Notes under the pieces: model-generated
The model's database searches: none
What the model was told of the DNA's origin: nothing
The model's input: the letters and a program-made list of their open reading frames with translations, nothing else
Assembly: GCA_018827375.1 (NCBI GenBank)
Contig: JAHJYW010000049.1
Span: forward strand, 124,001 to 188,000
DNA: 64,000 bases
Origin: Alphaproteobacteria bacterium
GTDB lineage: Bacteria > Pseudomonadota > Alphaproteobacteria > Caulobacterales > Hyphomonadaceae
Reading direction: 5' to 3'
Part shown: positions 46,895 to 56,848 of the stretch, one piece after another
Layout: each line of letters starts with the position of its first letter
Position numbering within the stretch: the stretch's first letter is position 1
Made by a program: the position numbers and the translations under genes

Positions 46895-47526
46895 GCAATA
46901 CTCTAATCACGTTCTGCGGGGACGACGCCCTTCGCCTATATGTCCCCGATCGGGCAACACGCTTTACCCGGGCCCGTCAGCTTGAGGCCTCGGGTTACTG
47001 GGCCGAGGTCGTTCCAGGTCGACGCGACATCACTGTCCAGTTTGATCCTCACGCCCACACGCCCGACGAAGCAATGCAAATTCTGACGAGTGCCCTCCGC
47101 GCACCATTGCAACATGGACAGGAAACAGCCCAAACGGTCACGATTCCCGTCCAATTCGGGGGCGAAGAAGGCCCGGCCCTGGCTAGCATAGCGGCTAATT
47201 TGAATTTGACTGAGGGTGAGGTAGTCGCTCGTCTCGTTGAGCATCCGCTTGAGGTCGACATGCTCGGCTTTACGCCCGGCTTCGCCTATATGTCCGGCTT
47301 AACCGATGATTTGGAAATTCCTCGCCTCGCGCAACCCCGTCAACAGGTTCCCGGAGGTTCGATTGGCCTGATCACCGGTCAGTGCGGCCTTTATGCGCTT
47401 CCGGGTCCAGGTGGCTGGCCGATCATCGGTCGAACTGCTTTGTCTCTGTTTGACGGGCGTGCTGAGCAACCTTTTCGTCTGCAGCCGGGCATGAGGGTCA
47501 CGCTTGTTGACGCGGGTTCGCCGTGA
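46891..47526 (+). CDS. pxpB: 5-oxoprolinase subunit PxpB (KipI family)
   Basis: 211 aa. The family hallmark GFTPGFAYMSGLTDDLEIPRL and the following VPGGSIGLITGQCGLYALPGPGGWPIIGRT are intact. Homologous to the N-terminal half of allophanate hydrolase-type carboxylases and to KipI, the B. subtilis sporulation kinase inhibitor; here the enzyme role is supported by the pxpA and pxpC neighbours. Start and stop each overlap the neighbours by 4 bp. Confidence 0.93.
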   Translation: MSNTLITFCGDDALRLYVPDRATRFTRARQLEASGYWAEVVPGRRDITVQFDPHAHTPDEAMQILTSALRAPLQHGQETAQTVTIPVQFGGEEGPALASIAANLNLTEGEVVARLVEHPLEVDMLGFTPGFAYMSGLTDDLEIPRLAQPRQQVPGGSIGLITGQCGLYALPGPGGWPIIGRTALSLFDGRAEQPFRLQPGMRVTLVDAGSP

Positions 47527-48449
47527 GTCTGTCTATCCTTAAACCCGGCGTTCAGATGACACTGCAGGGCGCCCCTCGCAAAGGTAGTCGTCATCTTGGA
47601 GTACCGACGAGCGGCCCAGCTGATCCGCTTTCCATGGCGCTTGCAAACCGCCTCGTCGAAAACAAAAGTGAAGCGACCGCCATCGAGATTACTTTTGGTG
47701 GCGCAGCACTGCGTTTCAACACACCAGTCAGCTTTGCTGTCACCGGGGCACTGTCTGACCTGACGCTAAACGGCGTCACTATACAGCCACATACCACGCA
47801 CACAGCCCATGAAGGGGACGAGTTACAGATGGCGACGGCTGCGCACGGATGCCGCATTTATCTTGCCCTCTCTGCCGTACTCGACGCCAAGCGCTTCCTC
47901 GGATCCAGCTCGACCTATCTTCCGGCCGCCCTAGGCGGTCATGAGGGAAGGGCCCTCATGGCCGGTGACCGGATAACACTGGACTCTGTTCGACTTGTAC
48001 CGGCACAGGCCACCCCGGAAGATCTACACCCCGTGTCTAGCAACAGCTACACGTTGCGGGCTGTCGAAGGACCGGATTTCTCGAGAGGCTCGGAACAGAT
48101 TTGGGCGGAAATCTATACTGCCACCCAGCGGGCCAGCCGTATGGGCATCGAACTGAGAGGTATGTTTCCTGTTACCGAGCAGGTTGAGAATCGTCCAAGT
48201 TCGGCGATATGGCCGGGTGCGCTTCAACTGCCACCCGGTGGAAATGGTTTCCTGCTACTCGCGGATGCCCAGACCACGGGTGGTTATCCTCATATCCTTC
48301 AAGTCGCTCGCGCCGACAGGCACTTGTTAGGGCAAATCCGGCCCGGAGACAGGGTGCGGTTCCTGCACAGGACGCAGTCGCAGGCTGTGGACGCGCTACG
48401 TGCCAAACAGGCCTTGCTGGCCAATTGGCTACCAGAATTTACGCTCTGA
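47523..48449 (+). CDS. pxpC: 5-oxoprolinase subunit PxpC (KipA/biotin-dependent carboxylase-like)
   Basis: 308 aa. Typical segments are PGVQMTLQGAPRKGSRHLGVPTSGPADPLSMALAN, AIEITFGGAALRF, RIYLALSAV and DAQTTGGYPHILQVARADRHLLGQIRPGD. It completes the coupled run DUF2891-transporter-pxpABC. It ends 43 bp before the facing ccoS gene. Confidence 0.93.
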   Translation: MSLSILKPGVQMTLQGAPRKGSRHLGVPTSGPADPLSMALANRLVENKSEATAIEITFGGAALRFNTPVSFAVTGALSDLTLNGVTIQPHTTHTAHEGDELQMATAAHGCRIYLALSAVLDAKRFLGSSSTYLPAALGGHEGRALMAGDRITLDSVRLVPAQATPEDLHPVSSNSYTLRAVEGPDFSRGSEQIWAEIYTATQRASRMGIELRGMFPVTEQVENRPSSAIWPGALQLPPGGNGFLLLADAQTTGGYPHILQVARADRHLLGQIRPGDRVRFLHRTQSQAVDALRAKQALLANWLPEFTL

Positions 48450-48492
48450 ACCATCAGGACAAGATCGTCTGACGCGCATCGACCTGACTAGT

Positions 48493-48672
48493 TTATTCCG
48501 CGGAGTCCTTCTCTCCATTTGTGGGCAAGGGGCGATCCTCATCCACAAGGATCCGGTTTGCAGCGCCATCCGGGTCATCAAACTGCCCTGAACGCGCAGC
48601 CCACAGGAATGCCACAAGCCCCACGAGGCCCATTCCCAGTGCAATCGGAATCAGAAAGAGAAGGCCAGACAT
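48493..48672 (-). CDS. ccoS: cbb3 oxidase assembly protein CcoS
   Basis: 59 aa. The reverse strand from ATG 48672 reads MSGLLFLIPIALGMGLVGLV, then FLWAARSGQFDDPDGAANRI. This has the single membrane helix and the FxWAxRSGQFDDPDG signature of CcoS/FixS, needed for heme and copper insertion into the cbb3 oxidase. Its ATG shares one base with the ccoI stop codon (TAATG). It is the last gene of the ccoNOQPGHIS operon. Confidence 0.95.
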   Translation of the reverse strand: MSGLLFLIPIALGMGLVGLVAFLWAARSGQFDDPDGAANRILVDEDRPLPTNGEKDSAE

Positions 48673-50885
48673 TAGAGGTTCTCCCTCATTGCATTCAAAC
48701 GAAGCGCGTTCAGCGATACGAGGATCGACGAAGCGGACATGGCAATGGCAGCCACCAGCGGTGTAGCATGCCCGGTGATGGCGACAGGAACAGCAACCAG
48801 ATTATAGGCCGCTGCGAACGCAAAGTTTTCAAGCATGACCTTGCGCGCCTGTTTGGCCACGCAAATGAGGCGGGGCAGGGCGGAGAGGCCTTTGGAATAA
48901 ACGGCATCGCTGGCCGACTGGCTGATATCCATTGCGCCGCCGGGCGCCAGTGAGGCATGCGCAAGGGCGAGCGCGCCCGCATCATTCAGACCGTCACCCA
49001 CCATGAGTACGCGGTGGCCTTCCGCCTCCAGCTGCTCCAGTCTTTTCACCTTGTCGCGCGGTGAAGCAGCCGCTGACCAGTGATTGATCCCCAGCGTCTG
49101 CGCAACGCGCGCGACCGTTTCTGCTCGGTCCCCGGAGACGATCTCCATGCCATAACCCGCACTGTGCAGGCGCCCGATAGTAACGGCTGCATCGTCCAGC
49201 ACATGATCTTCGAACTGGAAGCGGACTGGAGGCTCGCCCTCTTGTGAGAACCAGAGCGAGCTGCGCTCGCCGCTGCTCCCATCTGCCCCTACCCACTCGG
49301 ACGAGCCGAGTCGGGCAGGTTTGCCTTGAACGGTTCCTTCCAGTCCCAGTCCGGCAAACTCCCGTACATCAGACGCAAGAGGACCCGTTCCAGCAGCATC
49401 AACTATGGCGCGCGACAAGGGATGGCGGCTTGCGCGGGCCAGTCTCGCAGCGGCCTCAAGTGCCTCTGGCGGTATGTTGCCTGATAATTGCGGCGTGCCG
49501 AGCGTCAGGGTCCCTGTCTTGTCGAAAATTATGTAGTCGCATTGCGCAATCCGCTCCAGCGCGTCACCTGATTTCAGGAACGTGCCTGATCGAAAGAGCC
49601 GCCCCGCCGCCACGACTTGCGTGACAGGTGCTGCCAGTGCCAGAGCACATGGACACGTGATAATAAGTGTCGAGACGCCAATCAAAAGGGCCTCGTTCAC
49701 ACCCATCCCTGCGAGCAACCAGCCTATGAAGGCGAGTAGCGCCGACGTGTGAACAAACGGGACGTAGAGTGACACGGCCCGGTCTGCGATGCGGCGATAA
49801 GTCGATCGTCGCTGTTCACCTGCGTCAAGCATGCGGGCAATATCAGCGAGAAGGGAATCGCTTGCCGCAGCGAGGGCCGTACCGGTCAATGGCTGGGAGA
49901 GATTCACTGCGCCGGCGAGCAGGTGCATTCCAGGCCCGGCGCTGCGTGTCAGGCTTTCGCCCGTCACAAGACTTTCGTCGATATCAGACTCGCCTTGAGT
50001 GATTCGCATATCGACAACAGCGCGCTCCCCCGGCGCCAGCAGGATGCGGTCGCCGACGGCGATATCACTCGCGCGGACTGACCGTGCTTTTCCGTCCGGA
50101 TCCACGCGCATCACAGTACGATGCGCCATGGCCGCAAGATCGCGCGCAGAGGAGTGCGCTTTGCGGCGGACTCTTGCGTCAAGGAAGCGGCCGATCAGCA
50201 GAAAGAAGAGCAGCATCACGGAGGCATCGAAATAGGCCTGTTCACCACCGCGCAATGTCTCGGATACGCTGACACAGAATGCAATTATGAGTGCCAGAGA
50301 AATTGGCACGTCCATGTTCGCGTGGCCGTGTTTCAGCACGCTCCAGGCTGACTTGAAGAAAACACGTCCTGAAAAGATGATGGCCGGCAAGGCAATGATA
50401 CCCGAAATGCCATGAAGCACCGTCCGGGTTGTTTCACCCATTTCGCCAATGCCAGCCCAGACGGATACCGACAGCAGCATGATGTTTGCCGTGGCAAAGC
50501 CTGCAACGCCTAGTGCAATCAGCAAACCGCGCTCTTCGCGCTGTTCGTCTGAGACACTCCTGTCATCGTCCCGCGGCGAAACGCCATAACCAAGCGCGCT
50601 GACGGCGGACACAATTCGCGGCGCCTTGAGGCTACCGCGCCAACCGATTTCGAGATCACCGGTCGACAGATTCAGACGCGCAGTCTCAATACCGGGCAGG
50701 GCGTTCACGGCGCTTTCGATACGGTTGATACAGGCACCACACTTGGCGCCACGAACAGTAAGGCTCAATCGGTTCTGACCATCAACCCGGCGGACGAAGG
50801 CTGACGGATCCGACATGATCGGCGCTTCCGACGGCGCCAGACCGCTTGGGCATCCTGCGCCAATATCGGAACCCAACTGGTTCAT
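48672..50885 (-). CDS. ccoI: Copper-transporting P1B-type ATPase CcoI (FixI)
   Basis: Copper-exporting ATPase that supplies Cu for CcoN maturation, 737 aa. The heavy-metal-associated domain has Cys49/Cys52 in GAKCGACINRIE. Eight membrane segments surround the CPC metal site (IITCPCALALAAPVT). The phosphorylation motif is DKTGTLTLG, the actuator has VTGES, and the hinge has MVGDGLNDAGALA. The gene overlaps ccoH by 4 bp (ATGA). Its position after ccoGH identifies it as CcoI and not a general CopA. Confidence 0.94.
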   Translation of the reverse strand: MNQLGSDIGAGCPSGLAPSEAPIMSDPSAFVRRVDGQNRLSLTVRGAKCGACINRIESAVNALPGIETARLNLSTGDLEIGWRGSLKAPRIVSAVSALGYGVSPRDDDRSVSDEQREERGLLIALGVAGFATANIMLLSVSVWAGIGEMGETTRTVLHGISGIIALPAIIFSGRVFFKSAWSVLKHGHANMDVPISLALIIAFCVSVSETLRGGEQAYFDASVMLLFFLLIGRFLDARVRRKAHSSARDLAAMAHRTVMRVDPDGKARSVRASDIAVGDRILLAPGERAVVDMRITQGESDIDESLVTGESLTRSAGPGMHLLAGAVNLSQPLTGTALAAASDSLLADIARMLDAGEQRRSTYRRIADRAVSLYVPFVHTSALLAFIGWLLAGMGVNEALLIGVSTLIITCPCALALAAPVTQVVAAGRLFRSGTFLKSGDALERIAQCDYIIFDKTGTLTLGTPQLSGNIPPEALEAAARLARASRHPLSRAIVDAAGTGPLASDVREFAGLGLEGTVQGKPARLGSSEWVGADGSSGERSSLWFSQEGEPPVRFQFEDHVLDDAAVTIGRLHSAGYGMEIVSGDRAETVARVAQTLGINHWSAAASPRDKVKRLEQLEAEGHRVLMVGDGLNDAGALALAHASLAPGGAMDISQSASDAVYSKGLSALPRLICVAKQARKVMLENFAFAAAYNLVAVPVAITGHATPLVAAIAMSASSILVSLNALRLNAMRENL

Positions 50886-51403
50886 TGAACCATGATGCTT
50901 TTCATGGCCCGAAAAGGTGCGCTGCCCTCTCCATCGTTGATGTCGGTCGTGACCGCGACATGCCAGGCGCCTTCAGACAGCACTGGAAGGGCCGCGCGGT
51001 ACTCGCCTGCGCCGACGGGTTCGAGTGTCAGGATTATGTCGCTATTCTGCGTCGCCGCGCGTCGGATCTCGGCCGTCACAGGACCTGCCGGCAAGGCGCT
51101 GCCATCAGCACCGAGAATTCGGCAGACAAGCACATCCCCGTCCTCATTGGCCAATAGGCCGATTTCGCCACGCCAGCCCATCTTCTCCTGATATTCCTGT
51201 GCCGAGAGCCTGTCATTGAAATGAATGCCCTGAAGGTAGGAGTGATGAACATCCTCGCCAGGAAACGAGGTGAGTGCCGCCCAGAGGAACACGCCATTGA
51301 CGACGAACATCAGGCCGAAAAAACCCATTAGCCAAAAGAGCACATGGTGGCCTTTCAGGACTTTGGAAGACCTTTTCATTGAAGGTGAGAGACTGGCCAT
51401 CAT
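50882..51403 (-). CDS. ccoH: FixH/CcoH family cbb3 assembly protein
   Basis: 173 aa with one N-terminal membrane helix (about 20-45, HHVLFWLMGFFGLMFVVNGVFLWAAL) and a periplasmic Ig-like domain. FixH features are NGVFLWAALTSFPGEDVHHSYLQGIHFNDRL and a C-terminal EGAWHVAVTTD. It interacts with CcoN or CcoI during assembly in studied species. It overlaps ccoG and ccoI by 4 bp each. Confidence 0.9.
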   Translation of the reverse strand: MMASLSPSMKRSSKVLKGHHVLFWLMGFFGLMFVVNGVFLWAALTSFPGEDVHHSYLQGIHFNDRLSAQEYQEKMGWRGEIGLLANEDGDVLVCRILGADGSALPAGPVTAEIRRAATQNSDIILTLEPVGAGEYRAALPVLSEGAWHVAVTTDINDGEGSAPFRAMKSIMVQ

Positions 51404-52860
51404 TTGGCTCCTGCAGTGACAAAGGCAGCTGTACTTGTATGGGTTTCACCCGTTTCCGGATCCCGGATACTGATATCCAGCGACGTGCGATGCGGACGGT
51501 CTGCCGGAGGTGCGGTGACCAAAAGTCGGAAGCGATCTACTCCATATTGCTCAAGGGGTAGCTGGATCTGCGCTAAGTCATCAGGTTTTGCCAAACCAAT
51601 GATCTGGAATTGCGCGCCATCGACACCTGAAATCGAGATGACAGTATTCCTGGCGGTGGTTGCCTTGTTGACGAGTTTCAATGTGTAGCCGTTGCGGACA
51701 CTGCCATCCGCCAGTTGTACAAATGGCGGCGACCGGTCTTTGAGAACACTCACCTGAAAGGTCGGTTTCTCAGCCAGACCAACTAGGATAAGCGCGCTGA
51801 TTGCGATCATCAGAACTGCATACAGAATGGTGCGTGCCCGAAGCAGTTTGTAAACCGGCTTGCCTCCGGCTGCGCGTGTGGCGACAGCCAGGTCGGTATC
51901 ATAGGCGATAAGGCCCGTGGGCCGGTCGACGCGTTTCATAATATCGTCGCATGCATCAATACAAAGCGCGCAATGAATGCACTCCAGCTGGGCACCATCA
52001 CGAATGTCGATACCCATCGGGCAGACCTGGACGCATTGCTTGCAGTCAATACAGTCACCACGTCCTTCGAAGCCCTGATCCTTGTGAAGCGCTCCGCGCG
52101 GTTCGCCCCGGTCATAGCGATAGGTCACATTCAGCGCGTAATCATCAGTCAGCGCGCCCTGAATGCGTGGCCATGGGCACATGTAGGTGCAGACCTGTTC
52201 GCGCATCCAACCCGCTAGAAAATAGGTCGTGAATGTGAGGATGCCGGCAAAAAAATAGGCCGTCAGTGGGGCTTCGCCAACAAAGAACGTCCGGCCGATC
52301 GTGGGCGCGTCATGCCAGTAAAGGATCAAGGCACCGCCGGTCAGGAAGGCAATAACAATCCAGACAATGTGCTTGCCGATCTTGCGGGCCGCCTTGTTGA
52401 CAGACCATGGCGCCTTGTCCAGCCGCATGCGGGCCGCTCGGTCGCCCTCGAATGCGCGTTCCACCCATATGTAGAGATCGGTCCACACCGTCTGAGGGCA
52501 GGTATACCCACACCACGCACGACCAATCAGCGAAGTTACAAGGAAAAGTCCAAGCGCAGCCAGGATGAGGAGGCCCGCAAGATAATAGATTTCCTGCGGC
52601 CATATCTCGATGAAGAAAAAGTAGAACTTCTCACCGGCAAAATCCGCCAGAACGGCCTGATCGGGAATACCCTCTCCACGTTCCCAGCGGATCCACGGCA
52701 AAGCGTAATAAATGCCGAGTGTGCACGCCATCACGATCCACTTCACCATCCGAAACTTGCCATGTGCAAGTTTTGGATAGATCTGCTTGCGACCTTCATA
52801 GAGAGAAGGTGGCTTCTGAGCGTTGTTTTTAGGTGTGGCCGTACTCGAGATGAGGTTCAT
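51400..52860 (-). CDS. ccoG: Membrane iron-sulfur protein CcoG (FixG/RdxA)
   Basis: 486 aa. Several membrane helices occupy the N-terminal half. The conserved CGYTCPQTVWTDLY and MCPWPRIQGALTD motifs are present. Two 4Fe-4S clusters are coordinated by CIDCKQCVQVCPMG and CIHCALCIDACD. A C-terminal periplasmic Ig-like domain follows. It is proposed to reduce copper for CcoN assembly. The start is 9 bp after the ccoP stop. Confidence 0.95.
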   Translation of the reverse strand: MNLISSTATPKNNAQKPPSLYEGRKQIYPKLAHGKFRMVKWIVMACTLGIYYALPWIRWERGEGIPDQAVLADFAGEKFYFFFIEIWPQEIYYLAGLLILAALGLFLVTSLIGRAWCGYTCPQTVWTDLYIWVERAFEGDRAARMRLDKAPWSVNKAARKIGKHIVWIVIAFLTGGALILYWHDAPTIGRTFFVGEAPLTAYFFAGILTFTTYFLAGWMREQVCTYMCPWPRIQGALTDDYALNVTYRYDRGEPRGALHKDQGFEGRGDCIDCKQCVQVCPMGIDIRDGAQLECIHCALCIDACDDIMKRVDRPTGLIAYDTDLAVATRAAGGKPVYKLLRARTILYAVLMIAISALILVGLAEKPTFQVSVLKDRSPPFVQLADGSVRNGYTLKLVNKATTARNTVISISGVDGAQFQIIGLAKPDDLAQIQLPLEQYGVDRFRLLVTAPPADRPHRTSLDISIRDPETGETHTSTAAFVTAGAK

Positions 52861-52868
52861 GACAAAAC

Positions 52869-53756
52869 CTATTCACCCCCGCCGAGCGAGTGCACATAAA
52901 CGGCCAAAGCCTTGATTGTCGGATCATCAAGCCGTCCTTGCCAGGCTGGCATGTGCGCATTTCGAGCATTCGTTATCGTCGCACGAATATCGGCTGGTTC
53001 GCCTCCGAACAGCCACTCGGCGTCAGTCAAATTCGGCGCACCAACGAGACGGCTGCCTTTGGCGTCGACGCCATGACAGCTGGCACATTGTGCCGCAAAA
53101 AGCACAGACCCCTTAGAAGCTGACTCTGGGTTTGTTTGGCGGTCTGAATAGCTCAGGACATGCTGCACAAGATCGTCGATTTCAGCAGAGGTCAGCAGAT
53201 TGTCACGGCCGAAAGCAGGCATGGCGGACAGGCGTGTGAGTTCGTCTGAAGTGTGCCGGATACCATGTCGTACGGTCTGCTCGATTCCATCCAGCGAGCC
53301 GTCCCAAAGCCAGACATCGTCGGCCAGCATCGGATAACCTTTTGCACCCCGGCCGCCCGAACCGTGGCACGTTGCGCAATTGTCGCCGAATGCACTCTCG
53401 CCCATAGCCATTGCGAACTGTTGCAGATTGAGATCATCCTGGATCTCCACCAGCGAAGAACTCATCAACTGCTGAGATGCCACGCTACGCTCCGCTCGCA
53501 TTGTGGATACCTTTGCGGCCACTTCGGCGCGATCGGATTTGCCGAGAATGCCTGGTGTGTTCGTGCCGCCCAAGCCAGGCAGCGCGGGCCACGCGGGCAT
53601 CAGTATCATATAGACGACGGCCCAGAAAATGGTCGCGTACCAGACAATCAGCCACCAGCGCGGAAGCGGGTTATTGAGTTCCTTGATGCCATCCCACGAG
53701 TGCCCGGTGGTTTCGACGCCGCTGTGTGGATCAATTTCTGTCTTATCGTCACTCAT
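52869..53756 (-). CDS. ccoP: cbb3 cytochrome c oxidase diheme subunit CcoP
   Basis: 295 aa from ATG 53756. One membrane helix lies at about 33-52 (WWLIVWYATIFWAVVYMILM). Two periplasmic cytochrome c domains follow, with heme motifs CATCH at 127-131 and CASCH at 224-228. The axial Met candidates are in PMLADD/SAMPAF and the C-terminal AHMPAW. It receives electrons from soluble cytochrome c and passes them to CcoO. The start overlaps the end of ccoQ. Confidence 0.95.
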   Translation of the reverse strand: MSDDKTEIDPHSGVETTGHSWDGIKELNNPLPRWWLIVWYATIFWAVVYMILMPAWPALPGLGGTNTPGILGKSDRAEVAAKVSTMRAERSVASQQLMSSSLVEIQDDLNLQQFAMAMGESAFGDNCATCHGSGGRGAKGYPMLADDVWLWDGSLDGIEQTVRHGIRHTSDELTRLSAMPAFGRDNLLTSAEIDDLVQHVLSYSDRQTNPESASKGSVLFAAQCASCHGVDAKGSRLVGAPNLTDAEWLFGGEPADIRATITNARNAHMPAWQGRLDDPTIKALAVYVHSLGGGE

Positions 53757-53910
53757 CGCCAGGCTCCTTGTCTTCGAGCGGCAGGTAGGCTGCTTCACGG
53801 AATTTCGACTTGTTGGTCGGCCAGAGCGCATAGCCGAGCGCGACGGCAAACATCGCGACAAACAGGGCCAGACCCCAGGTTTGAGCGAATTGGGAAAGTG
53901 TCTCGTACAT
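53749..53910 (-). CDS. ccoQ: cbb3 oxidase small subunit CcoQ
   Basis: 53 aa. The reverse strand from ATG 53910 reads MYETLSQFAQTWGLALFVAM, continuing through a single membrane helix to LGYALWPTNKSKFREAAYLPL and an acidic tail. This is the FixQ/CcoQ pattern, which stabilises the complex. It lies between ccoO and ccoP as expected and overlaps ccoP by 8 bp. Confidence 0.93.
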   Translation of the reverse strand: MYETLSQFAQTWGLALFVAMFAVALGYALWPTNKSKFREAAYLPLEDKEPGDE

Positions 53911-53919
53911 GGGTTTCTC

Positions 53920-54687
53920 CTAGCGCCGGTTGCTCAGGTCGTCGGCTTCGTATGTCGAGAAGTCGACAAGGGTGCCGGTCATCTGAAGATAGGCAATCAC
54001 GGCGTCCATTTCGGTGATGCGCGTGCGGTCACCATCAAAGTCGCCGATCGTGACGGTGCCTTTGCGGCCAGAGGCTTCTTCATAGCGCGCCACAAGAGCA
54101 TCCTGGCTGTCATAGTCAGCATTGGGATCGACCTGCGCAATGAGGTCTGTCTTTGCGTTCTCAATCATGTCGTCGGTGTACGGAACCCCTTCAAACCGCA
54201 GTGTCTTCAGGTGGTCCGCGATATTCTCGATATGGAGCGTGTTGTCCGACAGGAAGGCGTAAGGCGGCATGATCGACTCGGGCACCACAGACCGCGGGTT
54301 GGTCATGTGATCAAGGTGCCATTCGTTGGAATATTTGCCACCGACGCGCGCGAGATCCGGTCCGGTGCGCTTCGAACCCCACTGGAAGGGATGGTCGTAC
54401 ATGCTTTCTGCCGCCAGAGAATAAGGACCATAGCGCTCAACTTCATCACGTAGTGGTCGGATCATCTGGGAGTGACATGTGTAACAGCCTTCCCGGATGT
54501 AGACGTTGCGCCCCGCCAGTTCGAGCGGAGTGTAGGGACGCATGCCCTGTACTTTCTCGATTGTGTTCTCGAGGTAGAACAGGGGCGCGATTTCGACGAT
54601 GCCGCCGATTGCCACGACGACAAGGATGCCAACGGTCAAAAGCAATGAGTGTCGCTCAAGAGCCTGGTGTTTTTGGAAAAGTCCCAT
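53920..54687 (-). CDS. ccoO: cbb3 cytochrome c oxidase monoheme subunit CcoO
   Basis: 255 aa. One membrane helix (about 14-36) is followed by a cytochrome c domain with CYTCH at 68-72 ([14 protein letters not shown]) and [16 protein letters not shown]. The axial Met is likely in ESIMPPY. It follows ccoN by 11 bp. Confidence 0.96.
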   Translation of the reverse strand: MGLFQKHQALERHSLLLTVGILVVVAIGGIVEIAPLFYLENTIEKVQGMRPYTPLELAGRNVYIREGCYTCHSQMIRPLRDEVERYGPYSLAAESMYDHPFQWGSKRTGPDLARVGGKYSNEWHLDHMTNPRSVVPESIMPPYAFLSDNTLHIENIADHLKTLRFEGVPYTDDMIENAKTDLIAQVDPNADYDSQDALVARYEEASGRKGTVTIGDFDGDRTRITEMDAVIAYLQMTGTLVDFSTYEADDLSNRR

Positions 54688-54698
54688 GATTCCGGCTC

Positions 54699-56366
54699 CT
54701 ATTCGGCGGGTTGAAGGGCTGGTGCGAGGCTGGCTTCAGGGGAGGCGACATCTGCCGCCTCACCGTGTCCCAGCGCCGTGCGCACGAGGTTGTAAGCCAT
54801 GATGAGGGCGCCGGTTAAATAAAGGCCTCCGCCCACCATACGGATCATGTAGTTGATGTGCTTGGCATCAACGGTCTCGATGAAGCTGTATTCAAGGAAG
54901 CCGTATTCGTTATAGGCGCGCCACATCAGGCCTTCGATGATGCCTGCGAAATAGAGGGCAACGATGTAAAAAACGATGCCAATCGTTGCGAGCCAGAAGT
55001 GCCACTCGACCAGGTTCTTGGAATAAAGCGCAGGGCGCTTCCACAGCCACTGCGTGAGGCAGTAAAGCGCGCCGAAGGAGATGAACCCGACCCAGCCCAG
55101 CGAACCGGAGTGGACGTGCGCGATACCCCATTCTGTATAGTGCGACAGGGCGTTGACGGCCCGCACACTCATCAACGGTCCTTCGAATGTCGACATGCCG
55201 TAGAAGGCCAGAGACACCACCATCATCCGAATAACAGGATCGGTACGCAGTTTATCCCAAGCGCCAGACAGGGTCATGACACCGTTGATCATACCGCCCC
55301 AGCTAGGCATCCAAAGCATGATCGAGAAGGTCATGCCCAGAGTCTGCGCCCATTGGGGCAGGGCTGTGTAGTGCAGGTGGTGCGGACCGGCCCAGATGTA
55401 GATGAAGATCAGGGACCAGAAGTGTACGATCGACAGGCGGTAGGAATAGACCGGACGCTGTGCGCGTTTCGGAATGAAGTAATACATGATAGCCAGGAAG
55501 CCGGTGGTCAGGAAAAACCCAACGGCATTATGCCCGTACCACCACTGCGTCAGAGCATCCTGGACACCCGAGAACAGCTGGTAACTCTTTGAGCCGGACA
55601 GGTTCACCGGGATCGACAAGTTGTTCACGATGTGAAGCATCGCAATTGTCACGATGAAGGACAGGTAGAACCAGTTTGCTACATAGATATGTGGCTCTTT
55701 GCGCTTCCACAGCGTACCTAGGAAGACGAGCAGGTAGGCCACCCAGACAATGGTCAGCCAAAGGTCTGCATACCATTCAGGTTCAGCGTATTCCTTCGAT
55801 TGGGTCACGCCCATTAGGTAGCCGGTGCCGGCGATGACGATGAACAGGTTGTATCCCCAGAACACGAACCATGGCCAAAGACCGCCCGCGATACGTGTGC
55901 GGCTTGTGCGCTGAACAACATAGAAGCTTGTCGCGATGAGGACATTGCCGCCAAAGGCGAAGATTACTGCGGATGTATGAAGCGGGCGGAGCCGCCCGAA
56001 ATTGCTCCACCCAAACTCAGGAAAGTAAAAGATACTCGGCCAGGTCAGCTGCAAGGCAATAATGACGCCGACGAGAAAACCGGCAATGCCCCAGAACATA
56101 GCGGCGACGACACCGAATTTGACGATCATGTCCTCGTAGAAAGACTCATCGAAGGGATCTCGGCCCGTCAGTCCGCCCGCCCATATGCCTATCGTCACCA
56201 ACGCAAATGCGGTGAGGAAGAAGAATATCCAGGCATGCGCTTCCATCATGGGGTCGATCGCGTTGGCAGCGATCAGGAGCGATCCCAGGCATGCTATGGC
56301 AACGAGGGTCGCCACACCGGCAATACTGCCCGCAATTGACGACCGTGGCTTTGTGATTGTGCTCAC
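54699..56366 (-). CDS. ccoN: cbb3 cytochrome c oxidase catalytic subunit CcoN
   Basis: Heme-copper oxygen reductase subunit for microaerobic respiration, 555 aa from GTG 56366 ([10 protein letters not shown]), with AGGGG about eight bases upstream. The frame is open much further upstream without family similarity. About twelve membrane helices carry the heme/Cu ligands, including [16 protein letters not shown], the CuB region [29 protein letters not shown], and [20 protein letters not shown]. It is the first gene of the minus-strand ccoNOQPGHIS operon. Confidence 0.96.
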   Translation of the reverse strand: MSTITKPRSSIAGSIAGVATLVAIACLGSLLIAANAIDPMMEAHAWIFFFLTAFALVTIGIWAGGLTGRDPFDESFYEDMIVKFGVVAAMFWGIAGFLVGVIIALQLTWPSIFYFPEFGWSNFGRLRPLHTSAVIFAFGGNVLIATSFYVVQRTSRTRIAGGLWPWFVFWGYNLFIVIAGTGYLMGVTQSKEYAEPEWYADLWLTIVWVAYLLVFLGTLWKRKEPHIYVANWFYLSFIVTIAMLHIVNNLSIPVNLSGSKSYQLFSGVQDALTQWWYGHNAVGFFLTTGFLAIMYYFIPKRAQRPVYSYRLSIVHFWSLIFIYIWAGPHHLHYTALPQWAQTLGMTFSIMLWMPSWGGMINGVMTLSGAWDKLRTDPVIRMMVVSLAFYGMSTFEGPLMSVRAVNALSHYTEWGIAHVHSGSLGWVGFISFGALYCLTQWLWKRPALYSKNLVEWHFWLATIGIVFYIVALYFAGIIEGLMWRAYNEYGFLEYSFIETVDAKHINYMIRMVGGGLYLTGALIMAYNLVRTALGHGEAADVASPEASLAPALQPAE

Positions 56367-56502
56367 CGAATTTGCCCCTTTTAGACCTGCTTCGAATTGG
56401 TCGCAAAATGCGTTGAGCCGCGCGCAGGTTATATACGGGTAGTTACGGATGGGCCGGGCTGTCGCACCTTCGTAGACAAGAGCTACAAACAAGGAGGACG
56501 CC

Positions 56503-56781
56503 ATGTTCAGGATCGCGCACTTTTTGCCCGGAATCATCCTTTTGCTGGTGGGGCTGACGAAACTATGGACGCACACCCGGTCGTTGGAGGCATTCCTTGC
56601 CGTGCGTTGCGGGCCTGACGGTTTGACGGCGGCTGGTCACGGCTCTTTGTCTCTTTGGTCGATAATGCTGCGCGGTCACTGCTGGGGATGCCCAGTCGCC
56701 CTTACCGGTGCGGCGTTGATCGCTGCTGCGGCGGTATTCTGGGCAATGACGCCTACCGTGCTTAAATCATATATCCGCTAG
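56503..56781 (+). CDS. Small membrane protein of unknown function upstream of fixL
   Basis: 92 aa with an excellent ribosome-binding site (AAGGAGG) before ATG 56503. There are two hydrophobic segments: about 5-22 ([18 protein letters not shown]) and 64-84 ([18 protein letters not shown]). Between them is a cysteine-containing loop (VRCGPDG, then [11 protein letters not shown] with CxxC). I recognise no family. It is divergent from ccoN and precedes fixLJ by 67 bp, so a role linked to oxygen sensing, heme or copper is plausible but unproven. Confidence 0.75.
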   Translation: MFRIAHFLPGIILLLVGLTKLWTHTRSLEAFLAVRCGPDGLTAAGHGSLSLWSIMLRGHCWGCPVALTGAALIAAAAVFWAMTPTVLKSYIR

Positions 56782-56848
56782 GCAGAACGCTCTGCGCGTC
56801 TTACGGAGTCTAGACTTGCCCGGGCGCATGAAGAGAAAAGAGGACCTG

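Noticed and set aside
47940-47960. Perfect 8-bp hairpin CATGAGGG/CCCTCATG
   Set aside because: It lies inside the pxpC coding region without a T run and is most simply explained by codon content.
56367-56502. FNR/FixK box expected between ccoN and the fixLJ side
   Set aside because: I found only partial TTGA/TCAA-like half sites and no good TTGAT-N4-ATCAA palindrome, so no operator is annotated.
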